A stretch of 64,000 nt of DNA from Actinacidiphila cocklensis (GTDB taxonomy: Bacteria; Actinomycetota; Actinomycetes; Streptomycetales; Streptomycetaceae), in the NCBI RefSeq assembly GCF_907177275.1, contig NZ_CAJSLV010000024.1, positions 135,296 through 199,295 of the forward strand. The letters run 5' to 3'. Positions within the stretch are counted from its first letter, which is position 1. Every line of letters begins with the position of its first letter. The notes under the pieces were generated by a model that did no database searches, was not told where the DNA came from, and was given only the letters and a program-made list of their open reading frames with translations. Positions 37,241 to 46,468 of the stretch are shown here, in pieces. Both the position numbers and the translations under genes were made by a program.

Positions 37241-38947
37241 ATGCGTACGACCACACTCGGACCGGCCCAGCGCACGGCGGCCCTCACCCGGATGGCGGAG
37301 AAGGAGCTGGACATCCTGGTGGTGGGCGGCGGTGTCGTCGGCGCCGGGACCGCACTGGACGCCGCCACCCGCGGACTGTCGACCGGGCTCGTCGAGGCCC
37401 GCGACTGGGCCGCGGGCACGTCGAGCCGATCGAGCAAGCTGATCCACGGCGGGCTGCGCTATCTGGAGATGCTGGACTTCCCGCTGGTCCGCGAGGCGCT
37501 CAAGGAGCGCGGGCTGCTGCTGGGGCGGATCGCCCCGCACCTGGTGCGCCCGGTGCCGTTCCTCTACCCGCTCCAGCACAAGGGCTGGGAGCGGCTGTAC
37601 GCGGGTTCCGGCGTGGCCCTCTACGACGCGATGTCGGTGTCGTCCGGGCACGGCCGCGGGCTGCCGCTGCACCGCCACCTCAGCCGCAAGCACGCGCTGC
37701 GGATCGCCCCGGCGCTGCGCAAGGACGCCCTGGTGGGCGCGCTGCAGTACTACGACGCCGGGGTCGACGACGCGCGCTTCGTCGCGACCCTGATACGTAC
37801 CGCCGCCTCCTACGGTGCGCACGTCGCCAACCAGGTCCGGGTGACCGGCTTCCTCCGCGAGGGGGAGCGCGTCGTCGGCGCCCGGGTGCACGACACCGAG
37901 GCGGGCGGCGAGTACGACGTCCGCGCCAAGCAGGTGGTCAACGCGACCGGGGTGTGGACCGACGACACCCAGTCGCTGATCGCCGAGCGGGGGCAGTTCC
38001 ACGTCCGCGCGTCCAAGGGCGTCCACCTGGTGGTCCCCAAGGACCGCATCCACTCCAACACCGGCCTGATCCTGCGCACCGAGAAGAGCGTGCTCTTCGT
38101 CATCCCGTGGGGCCGGCACTGGATCGTCGGCACCACCGACACCGACTGGGACCTGGACAAGGCGCACCCGGCGGCCTCCAGCGCCGACATCGACTACGTG
38201 CTCGACCACGTCAACTCGGTGCTGGCCACCCCGCTGACCAGGGACGACGTCCAGGGCGTCTACGCCGGGCTGCGCCCGCTGCTGGCCGGCGAGTCCGACG
38301 CGACCAGCAAGCTGTCCCGCGAGCACACGGTGGCCCACCCGGTGCCGGGGCTCGTCGTGGTCGCGGGCGGGAAGTACACGACGTACCGGGTGATGGCCAA
38401 GGACGCCGTCGACGAGGCCGTGCACGGCCTGGACCACCGGGTCGCGCCGTGCTGCACCGAGGACGTGCCGCTGTCCGGGGCCGAGGGCTACCAGGCGGAG
38501 TGGAACGCCCGGGCCAGGACCGCCGCCCGCACCGGCGTGCACGTCGCCCGCATCGAGCACCTGCTCCAGCGCTACGGCACCCTGACGGAAGAGGTGCTCG
38601 ACCTGATCGCCGGCGACCCGTCGCTGGCCGATCCGCTGACCGGCGCGGACGACTACCTGCGGGCCGAGGTCGTCTATGCGGCGGCGTACGAGGGCGCCCG
38701 CCACCTGGACGACGTGCTGGCCCGCAGGACGCGCATCTCCATCGAGACCTTCGACCGCGGCACCCGCTGCGCCCGCGAGGCCGCGGAGCTGATGGCACCC
38801 GTGCTCGGCTGGGACGCGCACCAGATCGACAAGGAGGTGGAGTACTACGAGAAGCGGGTGGAAGCCGAGCGCGAATCGCAGCTCCAGCCCGATGATCTGA
38901 CCGCGGATGCCGCCCGGTTGGGGGCGCCCGATATCGTGCCTCTCTAG
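37241..38947 (+). CDS. glpD: Aerobic glycerol-3-phosphate dehydrogenase
   Basis: FAD enzyme that oxidises glycerol-3-phosphate to dihydroxyacetone phosphate at the membrane and feeds electrons to quinone. The 568 residues have the FAD-binding VVGGGVVGAGTALDAATRGLSTGLVEA (about 25-51), TSSRSSKLIHGGLRYLE, LFVIPWGRHWIVGTTDTDWD, and the C-terminal GlpO-type helical domain from about 400 (RYGTLTEEVLDLI). ATG 37241 has GGAGG five bases upstream. It is divergent from the sugar dehydrogenase and followed 83 bp later by a kinase gene. Glycerol kinase and facilitator are not in the window. Confidence 0.95.
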   Translation: MRTTTLGPAQRTAALTRMAEKELDILVVGGGVVGAGTALDAATRGLSTGLVEARDWAAGTSSRSSKLIHGGLRYLEMLDFPLVREALKERGLLLGRIAPHLVRPVPFLYPLQHKGWERLYAGSGVALYDAMSVSSGHGRGLPLHRHLSRKHALRIAPALRKDALVGALQYYDAGVDDARFVATLIRTAASYGAHVANQVRVTGFLREGERVVGARVHDTEAGGEYDVRAKQVVNATGVWTDDTQSLIAERGQFHVRASKGVHLVVPKDRIHSNTGLILRTEKSVLFVIPWGRHWIVGTTDTDWDLDKAHPAASSADIDYVLDHVNSVLATPLTRDDVQGVYAGLRPLLAGESDATSKLSREHTVAHPVPGLVVVAGGKYTTYRVMAKDAVDEAVHGLDHRVAPCCTEDVPLSGAEGYQAEWNARARTAARTGVHVARIEHLLQRYGTLTEEVLDLIAGDPSLADPLTGADDYLRAEVVYAAAYEGARHLDDVLARRTRISIETFDRGTRCAREAAELMAPVLGWDAHQIDKEVEYYEKRVEAERESQLQPDDLTADAARLGAPDIVPL

Positions 38948-39030
38948 GCGCACGGCGTCTGGACGCGGACGGGGTGTGCGGAACGGCTCTCCGGGAACGC
39001 GTGATCGGGGGACAGACGGAGGAACTGGAC

Positions 39031-40698
39031 ATGGTGGGACCCGCGGACGAGGGACGCTTGGTCGCGGGCCGCTACCGGCTGATGGAGCGCATCGGCCGCG
39101 GCGGCATGGGCACGGTGTGGCGGGCCGAGGACGAACTCCTCGACCGCCAGGTCGCGGTGAAGAAACTGCACCCGCCGCAGCCGCACCTGGCCGAGGAGGA
39201 GGTGGCCACGCTCTTCGAGCGCACCCGCCGCGAGGCCCGCGCCGCCGCCAGGATCAGCCACCCCAACGTCATCGTCGTCCACGACGTGGTGGACGACGCG
39301 GGACTGCCGTCCATCGTCATGGAGTACGTCCCCTCGGTCACCCTCGGCGAACTGCTCAAGGAGCGCGGCGCCCTGCCGCCGCCCGAGGCCGCCAGGATCG
39401 GCCGCGGCATGATCGCCGCACTGCGGGCCGCGCACCGGGCCGGCGTGCTGCACCGCGACGTCAAGCCCGGCAACGTGCTGCTCGGCGACGGAGGGCGGGT
39501 CGTCCTCACCGACTTCGGCATCGCCCAGGCCTCCGGCACCTCCACCCTGACCCGTACCGGCGAGCTGATCGGCTCCATCGACTTCCTGTCGCCCGAGCGC
39601 ATCCGCGGCGCCATCCCGGGTCCCGAGGCCGACCTGTGGGCGCTGGGCGCCACGCTCTACCAGGCCGTCGAGGGCAAGTCGCCCTTCCGCCGCCCGACCG
39701 CGATCGAGACGGCGTACGCCATCGCCGAGGAGCCGGTCGTGCCGGCGCCGAACGCCGGGGCGCTGACCCGGGTGATCGCCGGGCTGCTCGCCAAGGAGCC
39801 CGCCGAGCGGCTGTCGGCGGAAGCGGCCGAGCAGATGCTGCGAATACCCGCGGGCGAGCAGGACACCGCGCAGGTCGACCAGGCCGGCTTCACGCAGCGG
39901 CTCCCGGCGTCCGGGAAGCCGCCCGGCCAGCACCAGCACCCGCACGGCCAGCACGCCCAGCACCCGCACGAACCGCAGCACGCCCAGGACACCCGGCCGA
40001 CCCAGCACGGCGGCTCGCCCCGCCGGCGCCCCGGCCGCTGGATAGCCGCCGCCATGGCCGTGGCCGTGGCGGCCGGCGGCGTCGCCTTCGCGGTGGACCG
40101 GGCCAACCGCTCCGACGCGGCCGGCGGGAGCGGCGTCAGCACCACCGGCGCACCCACCGGCACCTCGACGCCGCCGACCACCCCGCCCACCACGGAGCCG
40201 ACGACCCCCACCCCCGCCCCCACCACGTACGAGCCGCCGCCGGTGCCCGACGGCTACCACCTGGAGAGCCGGCCCGACCACGGCTACAGCGTCCCGGTCC
40301 CCGACCACTGGAAGAAGAAGGTCACGGACAACGGCGACCAGATCAGTTACGTCGACCCCACCAAGAAGGTCGGCCTCAAGATCAGCGCCCTGGACTTCGG
40401 CAGCCCCGACCCGTACCAGCACTGGCTCGACCTGGAGCCGCAGACCCGCAGCCAGGTCGAGGACTACCACCGCGAGCGGATGACGCGCACCAAGACCGAC
40501 TGGGGCCAGGACGCCGCCCTGTGGGAGTTCACCTTCAAGGGCACCAGCGCCACCTTCCGAGCCGCCGACCTCGGCTTCGGCAAGGAGGGCGGCCGCGAGT
40601 ACGCGATCTACCTGTCCGCGCCGAAATCCCAATGGGACACCTACGAGCCGGTGTTCATGGCTGCCGTCGCCGGTTTCCGGGCAGACGGACTGACGTAG
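39031..40698 (+). CDS. Receptor Ser/Thr protein kinase 1 of the cluster
   Basis: A PknB-type membrane kinase of 555 residues. The kinase domain has RIGRGGMGTVW (about 18-27), VAVKKL, HRDVKPGNVLL with catalytic Asp near 142, TDFGIAQ near 160 and LSPERIRG. A His/Gln-rich juxtamembrane stretch (HQHPHGQHAQHPH) leads to one membrane helix at about 336-355, then a Thr/Pro linker and an extracytoplasmic domain of about 140 residues that begins PDGYHLESRPDHGYSVPVPDHW. ATG 39031 has GGAGGA seven bases upstream; GTGs at 38974 and 39001 are less likely. First of four tandem paralogues. Confidence 0.93.
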   Translation: MVGPADEGRLVAGRYRLMERIGRGGMGTVWRAEDELLDRQVAVKKLHPPQPHLAEEEVATLFERTRREARAAARISHPNVIVVHDVVDDAGLPSIVMEYVPSVTLGELLKERGALPPPEAARIGRGMIAALRAAHRAGVLHRDVKPGNVLLGDGGRVVLTDFGIAQASGTSTLTRTGELIGSIDFLSPERIRGAIPGPEADLWALGATLYQAVEGKSPFRRPTAIETAYAIAEEPVVPAPNAGALTRVIAGLLAKEPAERLSAEAAEQMLRIPAGEQDTAQVDQAGFTQRLPASGKPPGQHQHPHGQHAQHPHEPQHAQDTRPTQHGGSPRRRPGRWIAAAMAVAVAAGGVAFAVDRANRSDAAGGSGVSTTGAPTGTSTPPTTPPTTEPTTPTPAPTTYEPPPVPDGYHLESRPDHGYSVPVPDHWKKKVTDNGDQISYVDPTKKVGLKISALDFGSPDPYQHWLDLEPQTRSQVEDYHRERMTRTKTDWGQDAALWEFTFKGTSATFRAADLGFGKEGGREYAIYLSAPKSQWDTYEPVFMAAVAGFRADGLT

Positions 40699-40780
40699 GC
40701 CGCCCGGTCGCCGCATTCGCGTCTCCGTGCCCCGTTCGGGGATGATGGGGACTCACACCGCAGGACTGCAGAGGGAACCC

Positions 40781-42604
40781 ATGAGCGAGGACGAAGGTAC
40801 CGACGGACGCGTGCTCGCCGACCGGTACCGCCTCGACGGCGTACTGGGCAAGGGCGGCATGGGTACGGTCTGGCGCGCGGTCGACGAGACCCTGGGCCGC
40901 AACGTCGCCGTCAAGGAACTGCGCTTCCCCGGCAACGTGGACGAGGAGGAGAAGCGCCGCCTGGTCACGCGCACCCTGCGCGAGGCCAAGGCGACCGCCA
41001 GAATCCGCAACACCGGCGCCATCACCGTCTACGACGTCGTCAAGGAGGACGACCGGCCGTGGATCGTGATGGAGCTGATCGAGGGCAGGTCGCTGTCCGA
41101 CGCCATCCGCGAGGACGGTCCGCTGACCCCCAAGCGGGCGGCGGAGGTCGGCCTGGTGATCCTCGACGTGCTGGCCGCCGCGCACCGCGAGGGCATCCTG
41201 CACCGCGACGTCAAACCGTCCAACGTGCTGATCGCCGACGACTCGCGGGTCGTGCTCGGCGACTTCGGGATCGCGCAGATCGACGGCGATCCCTCGGTCA
41301 CCTCCACCGGCATGCTGGTCGGCGCACCCTCGTACATCTCGCCCGAGCGCGCCCGCGGCCAGAAGCCGGGACCGCCCGCCGACCTGTGGTCGCTGGGCGC
41401 GCTGCTCTTCGCCTCCGTCGAGGGCCGGCCGCCGTACGACAAGGGCTCGGCGATCGCCACCCTGACCGCGGTGATGACCGAGCCCATCGGGCCGATGCCC
41501 AACGCCGGGCCGCTCGGCGCGGTCATCACCGGGCTGCTGGCCAAGGACCCCGAACAGCGCCTCGACGAGCCCGCCGCCCGCGCGCTGCTCGAAGACGTCG
41601 CCAACGCCCCCGAGCGCCCGGTGGCGCCGCCCGCACCCAGCGGCGAGACCAGGACGACCCTGCTGCCCCTCGACCCCCAGCCCACCCCGACCGACGCCCC
41701 GCCCGCCGCCCGGCGGTCCGCCGCCGAGCAGCTCAGGGTGCGCGAGGCGCTGCGCTCCGTGCGCAAGGCCAAGGTGACGCCCGCGCCCGAGCCCGGCGTC
41801 GCGCCCGACGCGCCGGTGCCGGCCCGCGCCTCGATCACCGACGTCGTGCCGCGCCGCACCCTGGTCATCGCCGCCGTCGCGGTCGTGCTGGCCCTGCTGG
41901 GCACGCTGATAGGAGTCGCGCTCGCGCACTCCGGCGGCGACAAGGGCGACAGCAAGAATCCCGGTGCGACGAACAGCACCGGGAAGACGAGCGGCAGCCG
42001 CCCCCCGTCCTCGGCGCCGACCTCCGCGACCGCCACGCCCGCCGCGGGCGACGACGCCGAGCAGGGTGACGACAACGCGGACGGCGGCAAGGACGGCGGC
42101 GGCAAGGGCAAGGGCAAGGGCAAGGACGACCTCGGCGGGCAGGGGGTCGCGCCGCAGGGGTACAAGCTGTTCCAGGGAGCGGGCAATGCCCTCGTGGCCC
42201 TCCCGGCCGGCTGGCGGCAGATGCCCGCAGGCCGGAACCACTACCACTCGGGCGTGCTCTTCAGCGGTCCCGCCGGCGCGGAGCTGCTGGTCGACTTCAC
42301 CCCGACGCCCGGCCCCAGCGCGCTGGCCCAGTGGCAGCACGACTCCGAGACGGTCGGTCCCGGCATGAACGGCTACCAGCAGATCGGCGTCAACAAGGTC
42401 GGCTACCGCACGTACGACGCCGCGGACTGGGAGTACAAGCGAACGATTTCGGGTACGCAAATGCGTGTCCAGAACCGCGGCATGGTGACGGACGCCCACC
42501 ACGGCTACGCACTGCTGATCACCTTCCCTGCCACCGCATGGAACAGCGACACCGACCGCCACATCCGTGAGGTCGTCTTCAGCACCTTCAAACCGGCCAA
42601 GTGA
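40781..42604 (+). CDS. Receptor Ser/Thr protein kinase 2 of the cluster
   Basis: A 607-residue PknB-type kinase: LGKGGMGTVW, VAVKELRF, HRDVKPSNVLI (catalytic Asp near 142), GDFGIAQ, and SYISPERARG. After a basic/Pro-rich juxtamembrane region comes one membrane helix at about 359-382, a Ser/Thr-rich linker, a repeated GGKGKGKGKDD stretch, and an extracytoplasmic domain with QGYKLFQGAGNALVALPAGWRQ and DAADWEYKRT. ATG 40781 follows GAGGGAACCC; an ATG at 40727 would add 18 residues. It is 82 bp after kinase 1 and 106 bp before the pseudokinase. Confidence 0.93.
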   Translation: MSEDEGTDGRVLADRYRLDGVLGKGGMGTVWRAVDETLGRNVAVKELRFPGNVDEEEKRRLVTRTLREAKATARIRNTGAITVYDVVKEDDRPWIVMELIEGRSLSDAIREDGPLTPKRAAEVGLVILDVLAAAHREGILHRDVKPSNVLIADDSRVVLGDFGIAQIDGDPSVTSTGMLVGAPSYISPERARGQKPGPPADLWSLGALLFASVEGRPPYDKGSAIATLTAVMTEPIGPMPNAGPLGAVITGLLAKDPEQRLDEPAARALLEDVANAPERPVAPPAPSGETRTTLLPLDPQPTPTDAPPAARRSAAEQLRVREALRSVRKAKVTPAPEPGVAPDAPVPARASITDVVPRRTLVIAAVAVVLALLGTLIGVALAHSGGDKGDSKNPGATNSTGKTSGSRPPSSAPTSATATPAAGDDAEQGDDNADGGKDGGGKGKGKGKDDLGGQGVAPQGYKLFQGAGNALVALPAGWRQMPAGRNHYHSGVLFSGPAGAELLVDFTPTPGPSALAQWQHDSETVGPGMNGYQQIGVNKVGYRTYDAADWEYKRTISGTQMRVQNRGMVTDAHHGYALLITFPATAWNSDTDRHIREVVFSTFKPAK

Positions 42605-42710
42605 GCGCACCGCAGCACGTATCGTGAAGGGACGCGGACTGTACGCATCCGGAACCGCCCGGACGTGACCGGTTCGTACCGAAGGCAGAGCGGGCCAGGG
42701 AGGGGGCGCC

Positions 42711-44732
42711 GTGGACGAATACGCAGGGCGGGTGCTCGCCGACCGCTACCGGCTGCCCAGGCCGCCCGCGGACGAGTACGAACTCGTCGAGACCCGCGCC
42801 TTCGACACGTACAGCGGCCAGGAGGTCCTGGTCCGCCAGGTGCTGCTGCCCGAGGTGGTCGCCGCGGAGTTCGCCGACGACGGCGACCCCGACGGCCTGG
42901 ACGAGAGCTCCCGCCGCGCTCTGGAGGCCGCCCGCGCGGCCGCCGCGATCCCCGACCACCCGCGCCTGGTGCAGGTCTTCGACATCTTCGTCGAGGACGG
43001 CAGCCTGTGGATCGCGAGCGAACTGGTGTCCGGTCGGCCGCTCGCCGCGTTACTCGCCGAAGCCCCCATCGACGCCTACCGCGCCGCCGAGGTCGCCTCC
43101 GACGTCCTCACCGCGCTGCGCGCGCTGCACGCCAACGGCTGGACCCACCGCAACGTCACCGCGGGCACCGTGCTGGTCTGCGACGACGGTCGCGCCATGC
43201 TCGGCGGCCTGGCGGCCGGTGCGGCGCAGGAAGCCCTCTGCGGCTACGACCCGCTGCCCGAGCAGGTCGGTGCCGTCGTCGCGGAAGGGGCCGCGGAAGG
43301 CGCGGCCGAGGGCGGGCGGCGGGACCCCGCGGCCTGGCACGGCCCGCGGTCCGCGCTCGAACAGGAGCGGGCCCGGCAGAACCGCATCACCGTCGTCGGC
43401 GCCGTCACCGAGCGCTGGGCGCCGGAGCAGGCCCACCCGGTGCACGAGAACTGGCAGTTGTCGCCGCCGGTCGGCCCGCCCGCCGACCTGTGGGCGCTCG
43501 GCTCGCTGCTCTTCCGCAGCGTCCAGGGCCACCCGCCGTATCCGGAGGAGAACGCCGCCGAGCTGGTGCAGCTGGTGTGCGCCGAGCCGCCGGCCTTCGC
43601 CGAGGAGTGCGGGCCGCTGCGGCCCGTCGTCGAGTCGCTGCTCCGGCCCGACCCCGAAGAGCGGCCCGAGGCCGAGGAGCTGGGCGGCTGGCTGCGCTCG
43701 CTGATCCGCTCGGCGCCCGAACCCGAGATCGGCGCGCACACCGTCCAGGTGCCCACCGACCCTGCCCGGCTCCCGGTCAAGCGCCGCAAGGGCGAGCTGG
43801 TCAGGCGCCGCCGCCGCGAGGCCGCCGACCCCGCCGGGCTCCAGCACCGCAGGCACGCCCGCGGCAAGCAGGCCAAGGCCACCAAGGCCAAGCGGGAGCG
43901 GGTCGGGCGCAGCGAGGTCCGCCAGGAGCACTTCCAGCACGAGCAGGTCGTCTCCTCCCGCCGCCCCGCCGCCGACGGCACCGCGGCCGCCCCGCGCCGG
44001 CTCGGCGCCCGGCTGCTGGTGCTGGTCCTCGCGGTGCTGGTCGCGCTCGTGGTCTTCGCGGTGCTGCTGCTGCCGCACCGCGGCGACTCCGCCGACGGCG
44101 GCAACGGGGACCGTACGGTGCCGGCGGACATCGGCTCAGGCTCCGGCGGCGGCAAGAAGAAGACGCCCACGGCCTCGCCCTCCGCCACCGCGGCGCCGAC
44201 GCACAGCGCGACGAAGGAGCCCACGAAGGCCCCGACGTCGGCCGCCCCGACCACCGAGGCGCCGGCCGCGCCGCCGCCCGACCTCGGGACGGACTTCGCG
44301 CTGCGCACCGACCCTGAGGGCTTCACCGTCGCCGTCCACACCGGTTGGCAGCGCGCCGCCAAGAACGGCAAGGGGCAGGTGCGTTACACCGGCAGCGACC
44401 TCACGATGACCGTCGTGCCCGGCCGCGACAAGGCGACCGGCGACAGTGACGATCCGCTGGCCTACCAGCTGGTCGAGCCGGAACTCGCCGACTTCCGCGC
44501 TTCGTCGTGGTCCTCGGCGGCGGGGCTGCAGGCCGTCACGGTGCAGGGGCACCAGGCCGCAGAGGGCGAGTACACCTGGCGGAACGCCGACCAGCAGTCC
44601 GTGTACGGCCGCAATCTCGCGATCCAGATCGGCGGCCGGTACCACGTGGTCCTCATCTACGGTCCCGATTCCCAGCGGGCCGCTGTGCAGCGCGCGTTCG
44701 ACAAGGTCGTCGAGACCTACACCACGTCCTGA
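42711..44732 (+). CDS. Receptor-like pseudokinase with a TTA codon
   Basis: A 673-residue protein with kinase-like fold but degraded active site. The Gly-rich loop is absent (PRPPADEYELVET), the VAVK Lys reads VLVRQ (about 39-43), the HRD reads HRN (WTHRNVTAGTVLV, about 145), and the DFG segment is LGGLA (about 163). The later PADLWALGSLLF helix is intact, so the fold is kept. A basic region (KRERVGR) precedes a membrane helix at about 433-455, then a Thr/Ala linker and an extracytoplasmic domain starting FALRTDPEGFTVAVHTGWQ. Codon 114 (43050-43052) is TTA, read by the developmentally controlled bldA tRNA. GTG 42711 follows AGGGAGGGGG. Confidence 0.92.
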   Translation: MDEYAGRVLADRYRLPRPPADEYELVETRAFDTYSGQEVLVRQVLLPEVVAAEFADDGDPDGLDESSRRALEAARAAAAIPDHPRLVQVFDIFVEDGSLWIASELVSGRPLAALLAEAPIDAYRAAEVASDVLTALRALHANGWTHRNVTAGTVLVCDDGRAMLGGLAAGAAQEALCGYDPLPEQVGAVVAEGAAEGAAEGGRRDPAAWHGPRSALEQERARQNRITVVGAVTERWAPEQAHPVHENWQLSPPVGPPADLWALGSLLFRSVQGHPPYPEENAAELVQLVCAEPPAFAEECGPLRPVVESLLRPDPEERPEAEELGGWLRSLIRSAPEPEIGAHTVQVPTDPARLPVKRRKGELVRRRRREAADPAGLQHRRHARGKQAKATKAKRERVGRSEVRQEHFQHEQVVSSRRPAADGTAAAPRRLGARLLVLVLAVLVALVVFAVLLLPHRGDSADGGNGDRTVPADIGSGSGGGKKKTPTASPSATAAPTHSATKEPTKAPTSAAPTTEAPAAPPPDLGTDFALRTDPEGFTVAVHTGWQRAAKNGKGQVRYTGSDLTMTVVPGRDKATGDSDDPLAYQLVEPELADFRASSWSSAAGLQAVTVQGHQAAEGEYTWRNADQQSVYGRNLAIQIGGRYHVVLIYGPDSQRAAVQRAFDKVVETYTTS

Positions 44733-44805
44733 CCCGCGGGTGTCCCCCCCGGGGCGGCGTCCCTCCGTGCGGGGGAATCGGCGCACCGCCCCGGAGGGGT
44801 ACGGC

Positions 44806-46380
44806 ATGATGGGGGGTATGGCGAGCGACGGGGGTCGGGGCGCCGCGGCACCGCGGAACGTGCTCGCGGGGCGGTACCGCCTTACCGCACAGGTGGGCCG
44901 GGGCGGCATGGGCACCGTGTGGGCGGCGACGGACGAGCTGCTCCACCGGCAGGTGGCCGTCAAGGAGTTGCACCCGGAGTCGGGCCGCCAGCACGACAGG
45001 GCGCTGCGCGAGGCCCGGAGCGTGGCGCGCATCCGGCACCCGCATGTCGTCGTCGTGTACGACGTCGTCGAGGAGGACGACCGCCCCTGGATCGTCATGG
45101 AGCTGGTCGACGGCCGCTCCCTGGCCGACATCCTGCGCGAGGACGGCCCGTTGGCCCCGCGCGAGGCCGCCAGGATCTGTGCGGCGGTCGCGGGCGCGCT
45201 GCTCGCCGCGCACGCGCACGGCATCCAGCACCGCGACGTCAAGCCCGCGAACGTCCTGGTCGACCGGGCCACCGGCCGCGTCGTCCTCACCGACTTCGGC
45301 ATCGCCCGTATCCCGGGCAGCGCCACGATAAGCGAGACCGGCGCCTTCGTCGGCTCGCCCGAGTACACCGCGCCCGAGCGGATGTCGGGCGGCCGGGCCG
45401 CGGGTCCCGAGTCCGACCTGTGGTCGCTGGGCGCGCTGCTGTGCGCGGCCGTCGACGGCCACTCGCCCTTCCACCGGGAGTCGCTCGGCGAGATCGTGCA
45501 CGCCGTCGCGTTCGCCGACATCACGCCGCCGACGGCGGTCGGCCCGCTGCTGCCGGTGGTGCGGGGGCTGCTGGAGCGGGACCCGGCCCGCCGGATGGCC
45601 GCGGCGGAGGTGCAGACCGTGCTGGTCGCGTACGCGGAGACCGGCGTCGAGCCGCCCACCCCTGACGCGCCCACGCCGGAGCTCGTGGTGGCGGAGCCGC
45701 CCGCCGCGCCGCCGCCCGCCGTGCCGCCGCCGCGCGGCCGCAGGCGCCGGGTGCTGGCCGGTCTCGCGGTGGCCGTCCTGATCGCGATGGTCGCGGGCGG
45801 CACCGCGGCGCTCGTGGTCAGCAGGAACGGCAGTGGCAGCGGTGCGGCCGCACCACCGCACCCGACGACGACCGCGCCCCCGACGTCCACGCCCACCACG
45901 CGGCGCCCGAGCCCGACGCCCACCACCCCGGTGCTGCCGGCCGGCTTCCGTACCCTCACCGACAAGCGCGGCTTCTCCGTCGCGCTCCCGGCGGGCTACG
46001 TGCGGGAGGAGACCGCGCCGCGGGTGTACTACTGGTCGCCCGACCGCAGCTTCCGCTTCGGCGAACGGGCCCAGGACCCCGACCCCGGCGGCCCGTACGC
46101 CGTGATGCACGCGCAGCACGTCGCGGCCCAGCACCCGCACGGGCCGTACGCCGGCTACCGCGACGGCGTCATCACCCGGACCACCCAGCACGGCGCGGAG
46201 GCCGCGCTGTGGGAGTTCACCTACGACGGTTTCGCCACCGGCGGCGGCGCCCGCCGCACCTTCGACCTGTGCTGGACGCAGGACGGCCGGATGTACGACG
46301 TGTGGGTGTCGGGCCCGGTCACCCAGGTCGAGCGCACCCGCGCGATCTTCGACACGGTACGGGCGACGTTCGCGCCCTGA
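44806..46380 (+). CDS. Receptor Ser/Thr protein kinase 3 (fourth cluster member)
   Basis: A 524-residue active-type kinase: VGRGGMGTVWAA, VAVKELH, HRDVKPANVLV (catalytic Asp near 143), TDFGIARI, and EYTAPERMSG. A Pro-rich juxtamembrane region ends in RGRRRR before a membrane helix at about 315-338; after a Thr/Pro linker the outer domain begins AGFRTLTDKRGFSVALPAGYV and ends with EAALWEFTYDGF and a C-terminal amphipathic helix. ATG 44806 follows GGAGGGG at six bases; ATG 44818 is also possible. It lies 73 bp after the pseudokinase. Its kinase domain is closest in wording to kinase 2 (EEDDRPWIVMEL). Confidence 0.93.
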   Translation: MMGGMASDGGRGAAAPRNVLAGRYRLTAQVGRGGMGTVWAATDELLHRQVAVKELHPESGRQHDRALREARSVARIRHPHVVVVYDVVEEDDRPWIVMELVDGRSLADILREDGPLAPREAARICAAVAGALLAAHAHGIQHRDVKPANVLVDRATGRVVLTDFGIARIPGSATISETGAFVGSPEYTAPERMSGGRAAGPESDLWSLGALLCAAVDGHSPFHRESLGEIVHAVAFADITPPTAVGPLLPVVRGLLERDPARRMAAAEVQTVLVAYAETGVEPPTPDAPTPELVVAEPPAAPPPAVPPPRGRRRRVLAGLAVAVLIAMVAGGTAALVVSRNGSGSGAAAPPHPTTTAPPTSTPTTRRPSPTPTTPVLPAGFRTLTDKRGFSVALPAGYVREETAPRVYYWSPDRSFRFGERAQDPDPGGPYAVMHAQHVAAQHPHGPYAGYRDGVITRTTQHGAEAALWEFTYDGFATGGGARRTFDLCWTQDGRMYDVWVSGPVTQVERTRAIFDTVRATFAP

Positions 46381-46468
46381 GCGCACCGCCGATTCCTTTC
46401 CCGCCGCCGCGGGGTCCTCTACCGGACGGCCCCGACCGGCGGGGCCGGCGGTGACGGGAGCGGGACCG

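Noticed and set aside
38974..39030. Longer start (GTG 38974 or 39001) for receptor kinase 1
   Set aside because: ATG 39031 has a GGAGGA at ideal spacing and the kinase fold begins shortly after; the extra residues have no support.
42711..44732. Pseudogene call for the third kinase-like gene
   Set aside because: The frame is intact over 673 codons, with membrane helix and outer domain preserved; loss of catalytic residues fits a pseudokinase rather than decay.
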